Shown here: positions 63,201-64,000 of the stretch, piece by piece
How the letters are laid out: each line of letters starts with the position of its first letter
Numbering within the stretch: position 1 is the stretch's first letter
NCBI GenBank assembly: GCA_037013495.1
Contig: CM072811.1
Location: forward strand, 51,793,452 to 51,857,451
Direction of reading: 5' to 3'
DNA from: Hippophae tibetana
Lineage: Eukaryota; Streptophyta; Magnoliopsida; Rosales; Elaeagnaceae
Length of the DNA: 64,000 nt
Notes under the pieces: model-generated
The model's input: only the letters and a program-made list of their open reading frames with translations
Databases searched by the model: none
Told to the model about the DNA's origin: nothing
Position numbers and translations under genes: made by a program

Positions 63201-63958
63201 ACTTTTGCTGCAGAGCTTGTGTCATAATTTGCAAGAAATGCAGCACAAGCTCCAGACTCTATCTTGAATACATGGGCCTACAAATACAAAGATATTGATG
63301 ATGAGTTAGAAGCGTCACACCAAGTCAAAAGTAACAATTTCTTCGTACAAGGTAAAAAAAAAAAAGCTTACCTCTTGATTAATTCCAAGTTTTGTCACCG
63401 TAGGATCAGTTGACACTAAGGTTGACTCGCATAACTTGATAGCTCTATGCAAATCCCTTAGATGTCCCCATTTTGGTTCTCTAGGTAGTCCTAGCATGTA
63501 CAAGCCATTGAATTGAAATCAATATCGAATATTTTACACTTTCACACTAAGCATTTCTCAAACTAAGAGTTTGCCAAAAATCATTTTAAGATTTATAGTA
63601 TAACTTATATACTCAAAAACTAAAAATAAAAAAAATGACCCATTTTGTATACCATATTCATCTATAGGAGCGTCATAATCATAGCTAGTGGCAATGAAGG
63701 GTCCACCAGCTGTTCGTCCGAAATTTGTACCACCATGGTACTGAAAAAAAATTGAATAAATTAAAGTTATTAATGAAATGTACAATATATAGCATATATG
63801 AGCTTAGAGTGCATGTAAGAGAATGTGGAAGGAACGAAGAGATTTAACTTACCATATAATAGTTTATAAAAGAACCACCATTTTGTATGAACCTTGCAAC
63901 TGAAAATGCCAAGTCTTCTACAGGTCTATAAGGAATTGCACCACCAAACTCTGTGTAC
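60247..63958 (-). CDS. BGAL: Beta-galactosidase GH35 with SUEL lectin domain, 3' portion
   Basis: Apoplastic or cell-wall enzyme releasing terminal beta-galactose from pectin and xyloglucan side chains. Twelve 3' exons are visible: 63958-63853, 63740-63653, 63490-63372, 63277-63113, 62845-62673, 62536-62427, 62330-62221, 62124-62014, 61846-61736, 61637-61432, 61356-61029 and 60357-60247. All phases fit. Landmarks in order are the GH35 block [20 protein letters not shown], beta-sandwich segments ([61 protein letters not shown]) and the C-terminal galactose-binding lectin domain ([35 protein letters not shown]), ending SIEAVCK. The lectin tail places it with the longer BGALs such as BGAL1 and BGAL3. 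The signal peptide, both catalytic Glu residues and the first exons lie past the right edge. I see no defect. Confidence 0.93.
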
Positions 63959-64000
63959 CTGGTTCAACGAATACAAAATTATCTTACAAAGATCAAATTT

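Overview
This window is a piece of a plant nuclear chromosome, most likely a eudicot. It is very AT-rich. The genes have short introns with GT/AG borders and belong to plant families: a bHLH041-type factor, a LOB-domain protein, a DUF4408/DUF761 protein and a GH35 beta-galactosidase with a SUEL lectin tail. The transposable elements are of plant type (Ty1/copia, TRIM-like, CACTA-like). I cannot fix the species from the sequence.

Layout. 1-4 kb: a bHLH transcription factor gene on the minus strand; its last exon is not visible. 5.8-6.0 kb: a decayed exon of unknown origin. 6.8-7.0 kb: a 95-bp tandem duplication. 9.67-10.60 kb: a compact repeat-internal-repeat-internal-repeat element with a tRNA-Met-type primer site, a TRIM candidate. 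11.6-13.7 kb: an intron-containing, multiply disabled copy of the translation factor DENR. 14.3-14.7 kb: a LOB-domain gene. 14.95-20.33 kb: a degenerate Ty1/copia retrotransposon, lying between the LOB gene and an orphan exon at 21.1 kb that might be its 3' end. 23.3-24.3 kb: a DUF4408/DUF761 gene. 24.3-37 kb: AT-rich gene desert containing a three-copy, about 2-kb tandem array (27.77-33.81 kb). The middle copy of that array reads as the product of an unequal crossover between the outer two. 37.1-41.5 kb: a CACTA-like DNA transposon. 42.4-44.4 kb: a decayed 5' part of a second copia element on the minus strand. 48.25 kb: a 170-residue acidic protein gene. 48.8-56.5 kb: desert. 56.57-59.35 kb: a six-exon gene for a 697-residue protein of unknown function, with a canonical E2F site just upstream. 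60.25-64 kb: the 3' portion of a beta-galactosidase gene on the minus strand, continuing past the right edge.

The genes look like unrelated single plant loci separated by repeats. I see no cluster or pathway organisation, and no convincing new multi-gene system. The most informative points are the recombinant tandem array, the TRIM-like element, the E2F-linked unknown gene, the dead DENR copy and the CACTA-like element.
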